Position numbers and translations under genes: made by a program | NCBI RefSeq assembly: GCF_035751725.1 | Contig: NZ_CP142104.1 | Location: forward strand, 2,046,001 to 2,110,000 | Direction of reading: 5' to 3' | From: Pseudomonas frederiksbergensis | Lineage (GTDB): Bacteria > Pseudomonadota > Gammaproteobacteria > Pseudomonadales > Pseudomonadaceae | DNA: 64,000 nucleotides | Notes under the pieces: model-generated | Seen by the model: the letters and a program-made list of their open reading frames with translations, nothing else | Told to the model about the DNA's origin: nothing | Database searches by the model: none | In this document: positions 20,172-29,084 of the stretch, one piece after another | Position numbering within the stretch: the first letter of the stretch is position 1 | Layout: every line of letters starts with the position of its first letter

Positions 20172-21538
20172 GAACGGGCCTCCCGTGGCGCGGCCTGTTC
20201 GGCGTCGTAACGCAACACGCTGGTCAAGGCGAGCATGATCCACAGCAACTTATGGTTCGGAGCACTGAGGAACATCAGGAACAAGGCCAGCGACAGGAAA
20301 CTCATTCCCAGGTGCGTCAGCAGGTCCGCCTGGGCCCAGTCCCGGCGCTGCAGCCAGAGCTGGCGCGCGCGCACCAGGTTGTAGAGGCCCAGGCCGATCA
20401 TGGCGACAAACATCAACCCGCCCGGCACGCCGATCTCGCTGAAGATTTCCAGGTAGGTGTTATGGGCCCGGCGGTACAGGTCGCCCATTTTGCGGTTGGC
20501 CGAAAAGGCCTTGGCGTAGCCGGTGGGGGCGTAGTGCAGGGGAAACGTCCCGGGACCTGAGCCGAGCACCGGGTTCTCGCGGATCATCTCGCTGCCCACC
20601 AGGATGTACGAGGCGCGGCGGCCCAGGGATTCGTCCTTGTGCGCGCTGGCGCCGGCGCTGAGGATGCTCAGCGACTGGATGCGCGCCACGTAGCCGGCGG
20701 GCATCACCGCGATGGCGAGGGGAATCAGCAATGCCAGCCCGAGCATGGCGAAGCCCAGGTGCCGTGGACGAATCCGCGGCAACTGCGCGCGATAGTGGTA
20801 CAGGCCGATCATCAGGCTGAGCAGCAAAACCACCAGCCCCGAACGCGATTCGGTCTTGGTCATGCCACCCAGCAACAGGATGAAACCGCCGCCCCAGAAC
20901 AACCGCTGCAACAGGTTGGGACTGCGCAGGACCAGCAACAGCGCCAGGGGAACGGTGAAGGCAATCAACAGCGCGAAGGTGTTCGGGTCCTCCAGCAGGC
21001 CGGACGCGCGCCCCTGTTCCTGATACCTGGCCGAAAACATCGCAAGCACGCAGGTGGTGGCGACGCTGACGGTCATCAGGCGGGCGAACAGGTCCAGGTT
21101 CAGCTCGCGGCCGATCAACAAGGTGATCACGAACAGGATCAGCCCCACCGTCAGCTCGCGTAGATGGGTTTGGGACAGGTCCATGTTTTCCGACAGCAGC
21201 AGGCTCAGGCCATACAGCACCATGAAGCCGACCAGGGGCTTCCAGATATTGCTGCGCAAGCGCGTCGCTGGAATCTGGTGCAGGGCCAGTTGCAAGCCCA
21301 GGATCAGGATCAGCGCCAGCCCCAGGAACTTGCTGCCGGACAATCCGTTTTCCTTGAACAGCCCTTCGAATGGCACCAGCGCGGCAATGCCCAGCAGGCC
21401 CCAGCCGGGCTTGCGGTACAGCATGGCGACGCCCACCAGGCCGAGGACCGCGCCGGGCGCCAGGAATGGATAGGGACTGGCCAGCAAGGCCAGGCAGACC
21501 ACCCCCAGCAAACTGATGATCGAGAGTGGGACGATCAT
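20168..21538 (-). CDS. O-antigen ligase / Wzy-type polymerase
   Basis: This 456-residue membrane protein has about 10-12 hydrophobic segments and a large periplasmic loop holding GSGPGTFPLHY and AHNTYLEIFSEIGVPGG. The latter is the conserved His-containing motif of the Wzy_C/WaaL family. In a locus with Wzx, Wzz and OPX proteins it is most likely the polymerase that joins repeat units in the periplasm. It overlaps both neighbours by four bases. Confidence 0.82.
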   Translation of the reverse strand: MIVPLSIISLLGVVCLALLASPYPFLAPGAVLGLVGVAMLYRKPGWGLLGIAALVPFEGLFKENGLSGSKFLGLALILILGLQLALHQIPATRLRSNIWKPLVGFMVLYGLSLLLSENMDLSQTHLRELTVGLILFVITLLIGRELNLDLFARLMTVSVATTCVLAMFSARYQEQGRASGLLEDPNTFALLIAFTVPLALLLVLRSPNLLQRLFWGGGFILLLGGMTKTESRSGLVVLLLSLMIGLYHYRAQLPRIRPRHLGFAMLGLALLIPLAIAVMPAGYVARIQSLSILSAGASAHKDESLGRRASYILVGSEMIRENPVLGSGPGTFPLHYAPTGYAKAFSANRKMGDLYRRAHNTYLEIFSEIGVPGGLMFVAMIGLGLYNLVRARQLWLQRRDWAQADLLTHLGMSFLSLALFLMFLSAPNHKLLWIMLALTSVLRYDAEQAAPREARS

Positions 21539-22638
21539 GGCCGAGCCTCCCGTGCGGTGCGGATATAGAGTTGCGACCAGCGCTCGGCCAGCGTGCGCAG
21601 GTCATAGCGGTCGCGTTGGGTGCGCCGTGCGTTATCGGCAAGGATCCGTGCCAGGGGCGGTTCGCTGAACAACGTCTCGATCTGGCGGGCCAACTCGTCG
21701 CTGTCGGCCGGCGTGGCGAGCAGGCCGTTGTGGCGGTCCTGCAGGATGTCGGGAATGCCGCCGACACCAAACGCGACCACCGGTACCCCGGCTTGCATGG
21801 CTTCGAGCAGGATCATCGGCGTGCCTTCGGTGCGTGAGCTGATCACTAGTGCGTCGAGGCGGCTCCACCAATCATTCATGTCGGTTTGATAACCGGGCAA
21901 CTCGATGCGCGTCGGCAACCCGGCGTCGGCGATGCGCTTGAGTAGCGGCTGGCGTTCCGGGCCGTCGCCGAGCATCACCGCGTGCAGCGATTCATGGCGC
22001 TGGCACAGCGGGATCATCGCGTCGAGAAACAGGTCCGGGCCTTTCTCGCTGCTCAAGCGACCCACGTACCCGACCCGCCAGCGCTGCCTGTCGTCGCGAT
22101 GCTGCAAGGGTGTGGTGACAGCCGGTAAACCGTTGGGAATCACGTCGAGCTTGTCCGCGTTGACGCTGGCCTGGCGGTGCAGGGCCGCGATGCTTTCGGC
22201 CACGCAGACCACTCGCTTGACCGGCGCGGTACGGCACAGTTGCAGGCTCAGCCACGTATAGAACCGTTGTTTGGGACTGCGCGGCGTGAAGCCATGCTGG
22301 GTAATCACCAGGGGCAGGCGCAGCAGCGTGGCCGCGGCCCAGCCGAACAACAGGCCCTTGAAGTTGTGCGTATTGAGCAGCGGCCGTTCAGGGCGCCGTT
22401 GCCGCAGATGCTGCAACAGTTCGCCCCAACTGGCGCAGTGTTGGCAATCCACCCCGGCCTGGCGGAAACGCGTGATCAAGGTCGGCGGCGCCGCCAGGAA
22501 CAGCACCTGATGCTGCCCCGGTGTCGCCAGGCAATGATCGAGCAGCATCCGCTCGGCCCCATAGAAGCCACCGCTGTCGAGTAGATGAATGATCGACAGG
22601 GGGCTGCTGCGGTGGGACGGGCCGAACGGCGCGTTCAA
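21535..22638 (-). CDS. Glycosyltransferase family 4
   Basis: This retaining GT-B enzyme of about 367 residues has an N-terminal HLLDSGGFYGAER segment, VGYVGRLSSEKGPDLFL at the start of the donor domain, and the diagnostic EGTPMILLEAM (E-x7-E) followed by GVGGIPDIL. No ATG is available. The TTG at 22638 overlaps the wzz stop (TTGA) and has a GGGTGA-like site; an upstream TTG at 22650 would add four residues. It probably transfers a hexose to the growing lipid-linked oligosaccharide. Confidence 0.82.
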   Translation of the reverse strand: MNAPFGPSHRSSPLSIIHLLDSGGFYGAERMLLDHCLATPGQHQVLFLAAPPTLITRFRQAGVDCQHCASWGELLQHLRQRRPERPLLNTHNFKGLLFGWAAATLLRLPLVITQHGFTPRSPKQRFYTWLSLQLCRTAPVKRVVCVAESIAALHRQASVNADKLDVIPNGLPAVTTPLQHRDDRQRWRVGYVGRLSSEKGPDLFLDAMIPLCQRHESLHAVMLGDGPERQPLLKRIADAGLPTRIELPGYQTDMNDWWSRLDALVISSRTEGTPMILLEAMQAGVPVVAFGVGGIPDILQDRHNGLLATPADSDELARQIETLFSEPPLARILADNARRTQRDRYDLRTLAERWSQLYIRTAREARP

Positions 22639-24227
22639 TTTTTCACCCAATGGACAAGGCTGGGCAGGCTCCAGTTACGGTGCGGGTTAACCTGCTCGGG
22701 CGACTGCTCGTTGATCACCAGCAGGACCGGCAGATCCAGTTGCTGGCTGATTTGCGCTGGATGCTTGAAGCGATGGTCGAAGAACTCACGCACATAGACC
22801 AGGGCGATCGCCAGCAGCAGGCCGCTGAACAAGCCGAACGCGATGATCAGCACCGGCTTGGGAAAGGCCGCGGCGGTGGGTTCGAATGGCGGGCTCAGGA
22901 CCCGGGCGTTGGACAGGTCATTGTCCAGCGAACGCGCGGAACTGGCTTCGGCAAACCGCTGGGCATAGGTGGAGAACGCCGCATGGAGCGCGTTGATCTC
23001 GGTGTCCATCTGCCGCAGTTTGCTCTGGGCCTGCTGCAATTGGTGGATGCGTTCCTTGAAGGCGGCGATGCGCTGGACCTTCTGGTTGATCACCGAGCTG
23101 ACCACCGCCAGGTCGGTGGTGCGTTCCTGGATGCGGTTGTTCACCACTTTGAGGAACTGCTGGCGAGTGCGCATGATTTGTTCGCGGGCCAGCAGCATCG
23201 GTTCGCTGCTGGGCTGGAAAATCGCCAGGTCGTTCATGTAGCGGCTGACCTGGCTGGTCAGCTGCTCACCCAGTTGCCTGATCTCCCGGTCCTCGAAGGC
23301 GATGTTGTCCACGGTGGTGGTGAAGGTGAAGGGGAAGGTGTAGTCGTTGAATCGCGAGCTGTTCGCGGCCGCCAGGCTGGTCTTGAGGTAGTCGAGCCAG
23401 CGTTGGCTTTGCAGCAGGCGATCCTGGTACAGGTTCAGGGCCTGTTCCTCGGTGTTGATGGCATTCAGGCGAAAAGTGATTTCTTCCTTGGGATCGGAAG
23501 AACCGACGCCTTCGAGCAGGCCGAGCCGAGTACCTTCCAGGCCATCGAGGCGTGTCTGGTATTGGTCTTTTTTCTGCTCGTAGAAGGTCTGGGGCAATTC
23601 GATCGATTGCAGTTCCTGGCGTCCGGTGAGGTAGTTCTCCAGCAGTTGCGCCACGAACCGGGTGCCTTGGGCGGGATCGCCGAAGCTGTAGACGATGGAG
23701 ATGACGTTGGAGCCGGGCAGGGTCTCGATCTTCAGGTTTTCGATGGCCTCGTCGGTCAGCGTATCGAGCACGGTGTCGCGGACCGGATCAACTTCCAGCC
23801 CCAGGCCGTCGCGCACCGGATTGATGACGTATTCGCGCAGTGGCTGGGTGATGTAGCGCTTGAGCGGGTCGCTCACCCACTTGTTGAGGATGCCCGGGCT
23901 CGGGGTGTATTCACCTTGGTCGCGCAGGGTCTTGATGGTCTCGCGAATCAACGCCGGCGAACGCAGGATGTTGCTCTCGGTTTCCATGTCCGCGAGGGAC
24001 GGCGGAATGAACGTCGCGTTTTCCTGGTTCAGCGACGTGGTGGCGTCGCCTTGGGAGAGTTTTTTCGACTGGACGATCACTTGGGCGGTGATATCGAAGC
24101 TCTGCTTGAGCATCAACGGCAGCACCAGGGCGATCACGGCGAAAATCAGGAAGACGCGCTTCACCCATTGCTTGTTGGCGAAGAAGATCCTGAAAAACTC
24201 GTGCAGATAATTTTCCTTGGGGTTCAT
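22635..24227 (-). CDS. Wzz/GumC-type chain-length determinant
   Basis: This 530-residue protein has a transmembrane helix near residues 25-45, a long periplasmic region with coiled-coil character (about 180-400) and a second helix near the C-terminus (PVLIIAFGLFSGLLLAIAL) preceded by a Pro-rich motif. This is a PCP-2a protein without a fused kinase; the nucleotide-binding partner is the separate gene at 25286. It should control polymer length and bridge the inner membrane to the OPX protein. The ATG at 24227 has AGGTGA six bases upstream; a GTG nine bases earlier is less likely. Confidence 0.85.
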   Translation of the reverse strand: MNPKENYLHEFFRIFFANKQWVKRVFLIFAVIALVLPLMLKQSFDITAQVIVQSKKLSQGDATTSLNQENATFIPPSLADMETESNILRSPALIRETIKTLRDQGEYTPSPGILNKWVSDPLKRYITQPLREYVINPVRDGLGLEVDPVRDTVLDTLTDEAIENLKIETLPGSNVISIVYSFGDPAQGTRFVAQLLENYLTGRQELQSIELPQTFYEQKKDQYQTRLDGLEGTRLGLLEGVGSSDPKEEITFRLNAINTEEQALNLYQDRLLQSQRWLDYLKTSLAAANSSRFNDYTFPFTFTTTVDNIAFEDREIRQLGEQLTSQVSRYMNDLAIFQPSSEPMLLAREQIMRTRQQFLKVVNNRIQERTTDLAVVSSVINQKVQRIAAFKERIHQLQQAQSKLRQMDTEINALHAAFSTYAQRFAEASSARSLDNDLSNARVLSPPFEPTAAAFPKPVLIIAFGLFSGLLLAIALVYVREFFDHRFKHPAQISQQLDLPVLLVINEQSPEQVNPHRNWSLPSLVHWVKN

Positions 24228-24242
24228 GATCGTCACCTGATT

Positions 24243-25265
24243 TCAGTTGTCGCTGCCTTTGTTGTCGACGCGGTAGCCGAAGCCGAACCCGACGCCCTGG
24301 AACAGCACCACATCGGCCAGTTGCCTGGCCGTTTCGCCGGCTTTGGCCAGGCCGGTCTTGGGCACGTACAACATGTCCTCCGGCTGCAGGTAGGCGATCT
24401 GCGAGGCGTCGCCGCTCAAGGCCTTTTCCACGTCGTAGTGACGGGCTTCGACCTGGTTGCCGTTGCGGCGCATGATCATCACCGAGTCGAGCCGGGCCTT
24501 GACGTTCGTGCCACGGGCCAGGGTCAGGGCTTCGAGAACCGAGATCGGTCGGCGGATCGCATAGGCGCCAGGCTGGGCCACTTCACCCAGGACATAAATC
24601 TCGTTGCCGGCGGTGGACTTGAGCAGCACATCCACGGTCATGTGGCCGGGCAGTTGGGCGTAGCGCTCGTTGAGGTAGGTCTCCAGCTGGGTGACGGTCA
24701 TGCCTTGCAACGGCACCGAGCCGATTTCCGGGAAGCTGGCGTAACCATCCCGGCCCACGATGATTTCCCGACTCATGCCCGTGGCCGGGTGGGTCAGGGT
24801 GTTACGCAGGTTCGCCTCGCCGGAGAGCGGGCTGGTCACCAGGACGGTCAATTGGTTGCGGTTGGGTTGGAACAGCATCTTCTGGTCATAGGCACGCTGC
24901 ACCGCCAGGCGCGCCTCGTCGGTGGTCAACCCGGCGACTTTCACCGAAGTGTTGGCGCCCGGCAGTTCGATGGTGCCGTCGGGCATGACCTGTTGCGTGC
25001 CGTTGAGTTGGCTGGCGGCGGTGAAGTTAAGGGCAACCTGGTCACCCGACTGCACGCGATAAGCCTGGGAGGTCGTCGTGCCGATGTGGAAAATCACATC
25101 CAGCACATCCTGGGGCCGCAAGGTCTGTTCGACCTTCGGCATGTCGGTGGCCTGGGCATTGGCCGGCGCAGCCGTGAGGATCTGCACTGGCATGGTCATG
25201 CTTTCGTTGTGGCTGGAGCAACCGGCAAGCGGCAGCAACAGCAGGACAAGCATTCTGGCGTTCAT
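24243..25265 (-). CDS. Outer-membrane polysaccharide export lipoprotein (OPX, Wza-like)
   Basis: This 340-residue protein has a lipoprotein signal (LLLLPLAGC, cleavage before Cys15). An N-terminal poly-export domain (LRPQDVLDVIFHIG, then YRVQSGDQV) is followed by SLBB-type domains (EIYVLGEVAQPGAY, YLQPEDMLYVP). It forms the outer-membrane exit for the polymer. It is longer than some OPX proteins because of extra sequence between the domains. AAGGA lies seven bases before the ATG. It follows the P-loop gene by 20 bases. Confidence 0.87.
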   Translation of the reverse strand: MNARMLVLLLLPLAGCSSHNESMTMPVQILTAAPANAQATDMPKVEQTLRPQDVLDVIFHIGTTTSQAYRVQSGDQVALNFTAASQLNGTQQVMPDGTIELPGANTSVKVAGLTTDEARLAVQRAYDQKMLFQPNRNQLTVLVTSPLSGEANLRNTLTHPATGMSREIIVGRDGYASFPEIGSVPLQGMTVTQLETYLNERYAQLPGHMTVDVLLKSTAGNEIYVLGEVAQPGAYAIRRPISVLEALTLARGTNVKARLDSVMIMRRNGNQVEARHYDVEKALSGDASQIAYLQPEDMLYVPKTGLAKAGETARQLADVVLFQGVGFGFGYRVDNKGSDN

Positions 25266-25285
25266 CTCGTCTTCCTTTTGCGCGC

Positions 25286-25930
25286 TTACAGGTTGTTGTA
25301 GAGCCATTTGGGCATGTAGTACTTGCGGCGATTGAACACGCTGCCGACGACTTTCGCGCCGGCCTGGACCAGCCGTTGTCGGGTGGCCTGGGCCACTTCC
25401 CAGCGAGTGTCTTCGCCGCGTACCACCAGCACCACGCCATCAACCTGGGTGCTGATCACCAGGGTGTCGGTGGCCGAATACACCGCGTCGGCATCGATCA
25501 CCACGAAGCGGTACTGCGCGGCCAGTTGCCTGAACAGCGGGCGCAGTCGCTCGGGGCTCAGGCGTTCGGCGTTGTGGCCGAGCCGACCATGGGGCAGCAC
25601 GTCGAAGGGCAGGCTCGAGACCTGCACCACGCAGTCCTGCAACAGCGGTGGCGAGAGGCTGTTGAACAGCAGGTCGCTGAAGCCGCGCTCTTTTTGCAGC
25701 GAGAGCTGCTGGCTGAGGTTGCGTGGCGACTGGCTGGCGTCCACCAGCAATACGCGGCCATTGCTCATCTGCGCCAGTTGGGCGGCCAGCGCCATGGCGC
25801 TGGTGCTCGTTCCGGTGCCGGTGTTGGCCGCTGTCATGAGAAGGATCCGCAGATCCGGGTCGAGCACGGTCGAGGTCAGGTTGGTCTCGCTCGGGCTGGC
25901 TATGGTCAGGATATTCGTCGAACCGTCCAT
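25286..25930 (-). CDS. BY-kinase-like P-loop protein with degenerate Walker A
   Basis: This 214-residue protein aligns in layout with the CpsD/Wzc kinase domain: P-loop region TAANTGTGTSTSA (33-45), Walker A' LLVDAS (61-66), Walker B VVIDAD (143-148), and a C-terminal tail with three tyrosines (Y204, Y205, Y211). The invariant Walker A lysine is replaced by Thr41 and the second Walker motif lacks the usual DxDxR arginine pattern. It may be a pseudokinase that only regulates Wzz, or an enzyme with altered nucleotide use. Its start abuts the stop of the priming transferase (TAAATG). The degenerate loop is read directly from the sequence. Confidence 0.75.
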   Translation of the reverse strand: MDGSTNILTIASPSETNLTSTVLDPDLRILLMTAANTGTGTSTSAMALAAQLAQMSNGRVLLVDASQSPRNLSQQLSLQKERGFSDLLFNSLSPPLLQDCVVQVSSLPFDVLPHGRLGHNAERLSPERLRPLFRQLAAQYRFVVIDADAVYSATDTLVISTQVDGVVLVVRGEDTRWEVAQATRQRLVQAGAKVVGSVFNRRKYYMPKWLYNNL

Positions 25931-26677
25931 TTAACTCGCTCCGTGGCCGCTGAAAACTTTGAAGGGGGTGATCATCAGGATCTTCAAATCCAACAGCAGG
26001 CTCTGCTCGGCGATGTAGCTGAGGTCCAGTTCCACGCGCTGGTCGAAGTCGATATTGCTGCGCCCGGAGATCTGCCACAGCCCGGTCAGGCCGGGGTAGA
26101 TGCTCAGGCGCACAAGATGGTTGTCCTTGTAGCGATAGGCGTTGAACGAGGTGGGCCGCGGGCCCACCAGGCGCATGTCGCCGGTCACTACGTTGATCAG
26201 GTTCGGCAGTTCATCGAGGCTGCTGCGTCGCAGGAACCGGCCGATGGGGGTGATCCGCGGGTCGTTGTCGATCTTGAAGTCGATGGCGTCGGCGCCGTGC
26301 TTGTTGAGGTGGCGCAGCGACTCTTTCAGGGCCTCGGCATCGGCGACCATGGTGCGAAACTTGTACATGCCGAACACACGGCCGCGGTAACCGGTGCGTT
26401 TTTGCACGAACAGCACCGGACCAGGGCTGGAAAACTTGATCAGCAATGCCAGGCCCAGCAGGAGCGGGGCGAGCAGCACCAGGATCGCCAGTGCGCCGAG
26501 GCCGGCCACCACCCGGTTGGTCCGCGAGACCGTCCAGGGCCGACCGCCATCGCGACCGGTCAGCCAGCCACGCCCCTGGCGGTGAATGGCGGCGTCGAGG
26601 CGTCGGCGGTGCTCGGGGTCGACGCGTTTGTCGCGTCCGAAGGCGCTGATCTCGATGTCTTGTTCATGTCGGGTCAT
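25931..26677 (-). CDS. Undecaprenyl-phosphate sugar-1-phosphate priming transferase
   Basis: This 248-residue bacterial sugar transferase (PF02397 type) has one N-terminal membrane helix (ALAILVLLAPLLLGLALLI). The catalytic domain follows: KRTGYRGRVFGMYKFRTM, RRSSLDELPNL, GDMRLVGPRP and PGLTGLWQISGR. It loads the first sugar phosphate onto undecaprenyl phosphate at the inner membrane. It has the short form without the four-helix N-terminal half of WcaJ. The ATG overlaps the epimerase stop by four bases. Confidence 0.88.
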   Translation of the reverse strand: MTRHEQDIEISAFGRDKRVDPEHRRRLDAAIHRQGRGWLTGRDGGRPWTVSRTNRVVAGLGALAILVLLAPLLLGLALLIKFSSPGPVLFVQKRTGYRGRVFGMYKFRTMVADAEALKESLRHLNKHGADAIDFKIDNDPRITPIGRFLRRSSLDELPNLINVVTGDMRLVGPRPTSFNAYRYKDNHLVRLSIYPGLTGLWQISGRSNIDFDQRVELDLSYIAEQSLLLDLKILMITPFKVFSGHGAS

Positions 26678-27729
26678 AGACTCCTCCGCTGAGATTCGGC
26701 CGCAAGCGGCGCGTGGATGGGGGGCGCGTAGTAATCGAGGAACCAGTCGACGAAGCGACCCAGGCCGTCGTCCAGTTCGATGCGGGGCTGGAAACCGGTG
26801 GCCCGGGCCAGGTCGCTGGCATCGGCGCAGGTGTTGAGCACGTCCCCCGGCTGCAGGGGCAGCAGCTCGATCCGGGCGGTGCGGCCCAGGTGTTTTTCCA
26901 AGAGTGCCACGTAGGTACGCAAGGCCACCGGGTGCTGGCCGCCGATGTTGTAGAGGCGCCACGGTGCCAGGCTGCTGGCCGGGTCCGGTTGCTCGCGATC
27001 CCACTGCGGTGATGGCTGGGGTGGGCGTTCGATCAGCCGGGCGATGCTCTCGACGATGTCATCGATGTAGGTGAAGTCGCGCGCGTGCTCGCCGTGGTTG
27101 AACAGCCGCAGGACCTGGCCCTGGGCAATGGCGCTGGCGAACTGGATCGGCGACATGTCCGGCCGACCCCAGGGACCGTACACGGTAAAGAAGCGCAGGC
27201 CGGTGCAGGGGATGCCGAACAGATGGCTGTAGCAGTGGGCCATCGATTCGTTGGCCTTCTTGGTCGCCGCGTACAACGACAACGGATGATCGACGCCGTC
27301 CTGCACTGAATAGGGCGTGCGCTGGTTGGCGCCGTACACCGAGCTGGAAGAGGCGTAGATCAGGTGCTTGACCGGGTGACGGCGGCAACTTTCCAGGATG
27401 TTGAGGAACCCGGCGAGGTTGCTGTCGACGTAGGCGCGGGGGTTCTCCAGCGAGTAGCGCACACCGGCCTGGGCGGCGAGGTGAATCACCACGTCCGGGC
27501 GATGGGTCTGGAACAGTTCGTCGATCGCCGACGCGTCGATGAGGTCGATACGCGCCAAGGGAAATTCGCCGACCTGGTCCTGCACCCACGCCACGCGGTC
27601 GTGCTTGAGCTGCGGGTCGTAGTAATCGTTGAAGTTATCCAGCCCGCACACGTCGTGGCCGTCGCGCATCAAGCGCAACACGCAATGGGCTCCGATGAAA
27701 CCGGCCGCGCCGGTCACCAGGATGTTCAC
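26674..27729 (-). CDS. NAD-dependent sugar epimerase, probably UDP-glucuronate 4-epimerase
   Basis: This 351-residue SDR protein has an N-terminal Rossmann motif GAAGFIGAH, followed by DNFNDYYDPQLK, the stretch typical of UDP-glucuronate epimerases, then catalytic S-S-S-VYG and YAATKKANE (YxxxK). It would turn UDP-glucuronate, made by the dehydrogenase before it, into UDP-galacturonate. The start is a GTG that overlaps the dehydrogenase stop (GTGA). The epimerase family is sure; galacturonate as product is inferred from sequence resemblance and pairing. Confidence 0.82.
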   Translation of the reverse strand: MNILVTGAAGFIGAHCVLRLMRDGHDVCGLDNFNDYYDPQLKHDRVAWVQDQVGEFPLARIDLIDASAIDELFQTHRPDVVIHLAAQAGVRYSLENPRAYVDSNLAGFLNILESCRRHPVKHLIYASSSSVYGANQRTPYSVQDGVDHPLSLYAATKKANESMAHCYSHLFGIPCTGLRFFTVYGPWGRPDMSPIQFASAIAQGQVLRLFNHGEHARDFTYIDDIVESIARLIERPPQPSPQWDREQPDPASSLAPWRLYNIGGQHPVALRTYVALLEKHLGRTARIELLPLQPGDVLNTCADASDLARATGFQPRIELDDGLGRFVDWFLDYYAPPIHAPLAAESQRRSL

Positions 27730-29084
27730 GCTTGTGGCCCCGGTGCGCTGGGCACGGTGTGCCGCAGGCCGATGCCGCGGTACAGCAGCCCGGCGGCGGC
27801 CAGGTGCTCGGGGTTGTACAGATTGCGGCCGTCGATGATGACCCGGGCGCGCAGCTTGCTCGCCAGCAGGTCGAAATCCACCACGCGAAAGTTCTTCCAT
27901 TCGGTGCAGATCACCAGGGCATCGGCGTCCTCCAGCGTGTCGTCGCGGGTGGCGCACAGGTTCAGGTCTTTGCGATAACCGTAGAGACGCCGGCATTCGG
28001 ACATGGCTTCCGGGTCATAGGCCTGGACGCGCGCGCCTTCGCGCCAGAGCGCTTCCATCAGGTAGCGGCTCGGGGCTTCGCGCATGTCGTCGGTGTTGGG
28101 CTTGAAGGCCAGGCCCCAGATGGCGATCGATTTGCCGGCCAACTCGCCAGGGAACTGCTGCGCCAGTTTTTCGAAAAGAATGTGCCGCTGGCTGTCGTTC
28201 ACATCGGTGACGCTGCGCAGCAGGCGCAGGGGCATGCCGCTTTGTTCGGCGGTGTGCAGCAGGGCGCGCAGGTCCTTGGGGAAGCATGAGCCGCCGAAGC
28301 CGCAGCCCGGGTAGATGAAGTGATAGCCGATGCGTGGGTCCGAGCCGATGCCCTTGCGCACCGCTTCGATGTCGGCGCCCAGGCGTTCGGTGAGGTTGGC
28401 CAGTTCGTTCATGAAACTGATGCGGGTGGCGAGCATGGCATTGGCGGCGTACTTGGTCAGCTCCGCGCTGCGGTTGTCCATGAACATCAGTTTTTCGTGG
28501 TTGCGGCAGAACGGCGCGTAGAGCTCGCTCATCTGATCCCGCGCCACCTGATCGCTGGTGCCGATGATGATCCGGTCCGGGCGCAGGCAATCGGCGAGGG
28601 CGCTGCCTTCCTTGAGGAATTCGGGATTGGACACCACGCGCACGTTCAGCTGTTTCAGGCCCCGTCGAGCCAGCGCCTGGCGGGCGCATTCGGCGACTTT
28701 GTCGGCCGTCCCGACCGGCACGGTCGACTTGATGATCAGGGTGCGGTCACTGTCCATGAAGTCGGCGATCTGCCGGGTGACCGCCAGCACATGGCTAAGG
28801 TCCGCTGAACCGTCTTCGTCGGCGGGCGTGCCAACGGCGATGAAGATCAGTTCGCCATGGTTGACCGCATCGCTGGCCTGGCAGCTGAACGACAACCGTC
28901 CGGCCTTGAGGTTGTCTTCGAGCAATCCGGACAACCCCGGCTCGCTGATGGGCGGTACGGCTTGTTGCAGCTGACGGATCTTGTTCGGGTCGATATCGAC
29001 GCATAAAACCCGGTGACCCACGTCGGCCAACGCAGCCGCCTGGATCAACCCAACATACCCCGTACCAAATACGCTCACGTCCAT
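27726..29084 (-). CDS. UDP-glucose 6-dehydrogenase
   Basis: This 452-residue enzyme has an N-terminal NAD-binding GTGYVGL (residues 7-13), VGTPADEDGSADL, STVPVGT, NPEFLKEGSA and the catalytic Cys in GCGFGGSCFPKD. The C-terminal domain has WGLAFKPNTDDMREAPS. It oxidises UDP-glucose to UDP-glucuronate, so the polymer very likely contains uronic acid. It is the first gene of the sixteen-gene operon and its ribosome site is weak. Relatives include GDP-mannose dehydrogenase, but the neighbouring epimerase favours UDP-glucose. Confidence 0.85.
   Translation of the reverse strand: MDVSVFGTGYVGLIQAAALADVGHRVLCVDIDPNKIRQLQQAVPPISEPGLSGLLEDNLKAGRLSFSCQASDAVNHGELIFIAVGTPADEDGSADLSHVLAVTRQIADFMDSDRTLIIKSTVPVGTADKVAECARQALARRGLKQLNVRVVSNPEFLKEGSALADCLRPDRIIIGTSDQVARDQMSELYAPFCRNHEKLMFMDNRSAELTKYAANAMLATRISFMNELANLTERLGADIEAVRKGIGSDPRIGYHFIYPGCGFGGSCFPKDLRALLHTAEQSGMPLRLLRSVTDVNDSQRHILFEKLAQQFPGELAGKSIAIWGLAFKPNTDDMREAPSRYLMEALWREGARVQAYDPEAMSECRRLYGYRKDLNLCATRDDTLEDADALVICTEWKNFRVVDFDLLASKLRARVIIDGRNLYNPEHLAAAGLLYRGIGLRHTVPSAPGPQA

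Noticed and set aside
22650..25301. 883-codon plus-strand open frame opposite the Wzz and OPX genes
   Set aside because: It is antisense to two well-recognised EPS genes, and its composition is that of complementary-strand translation.
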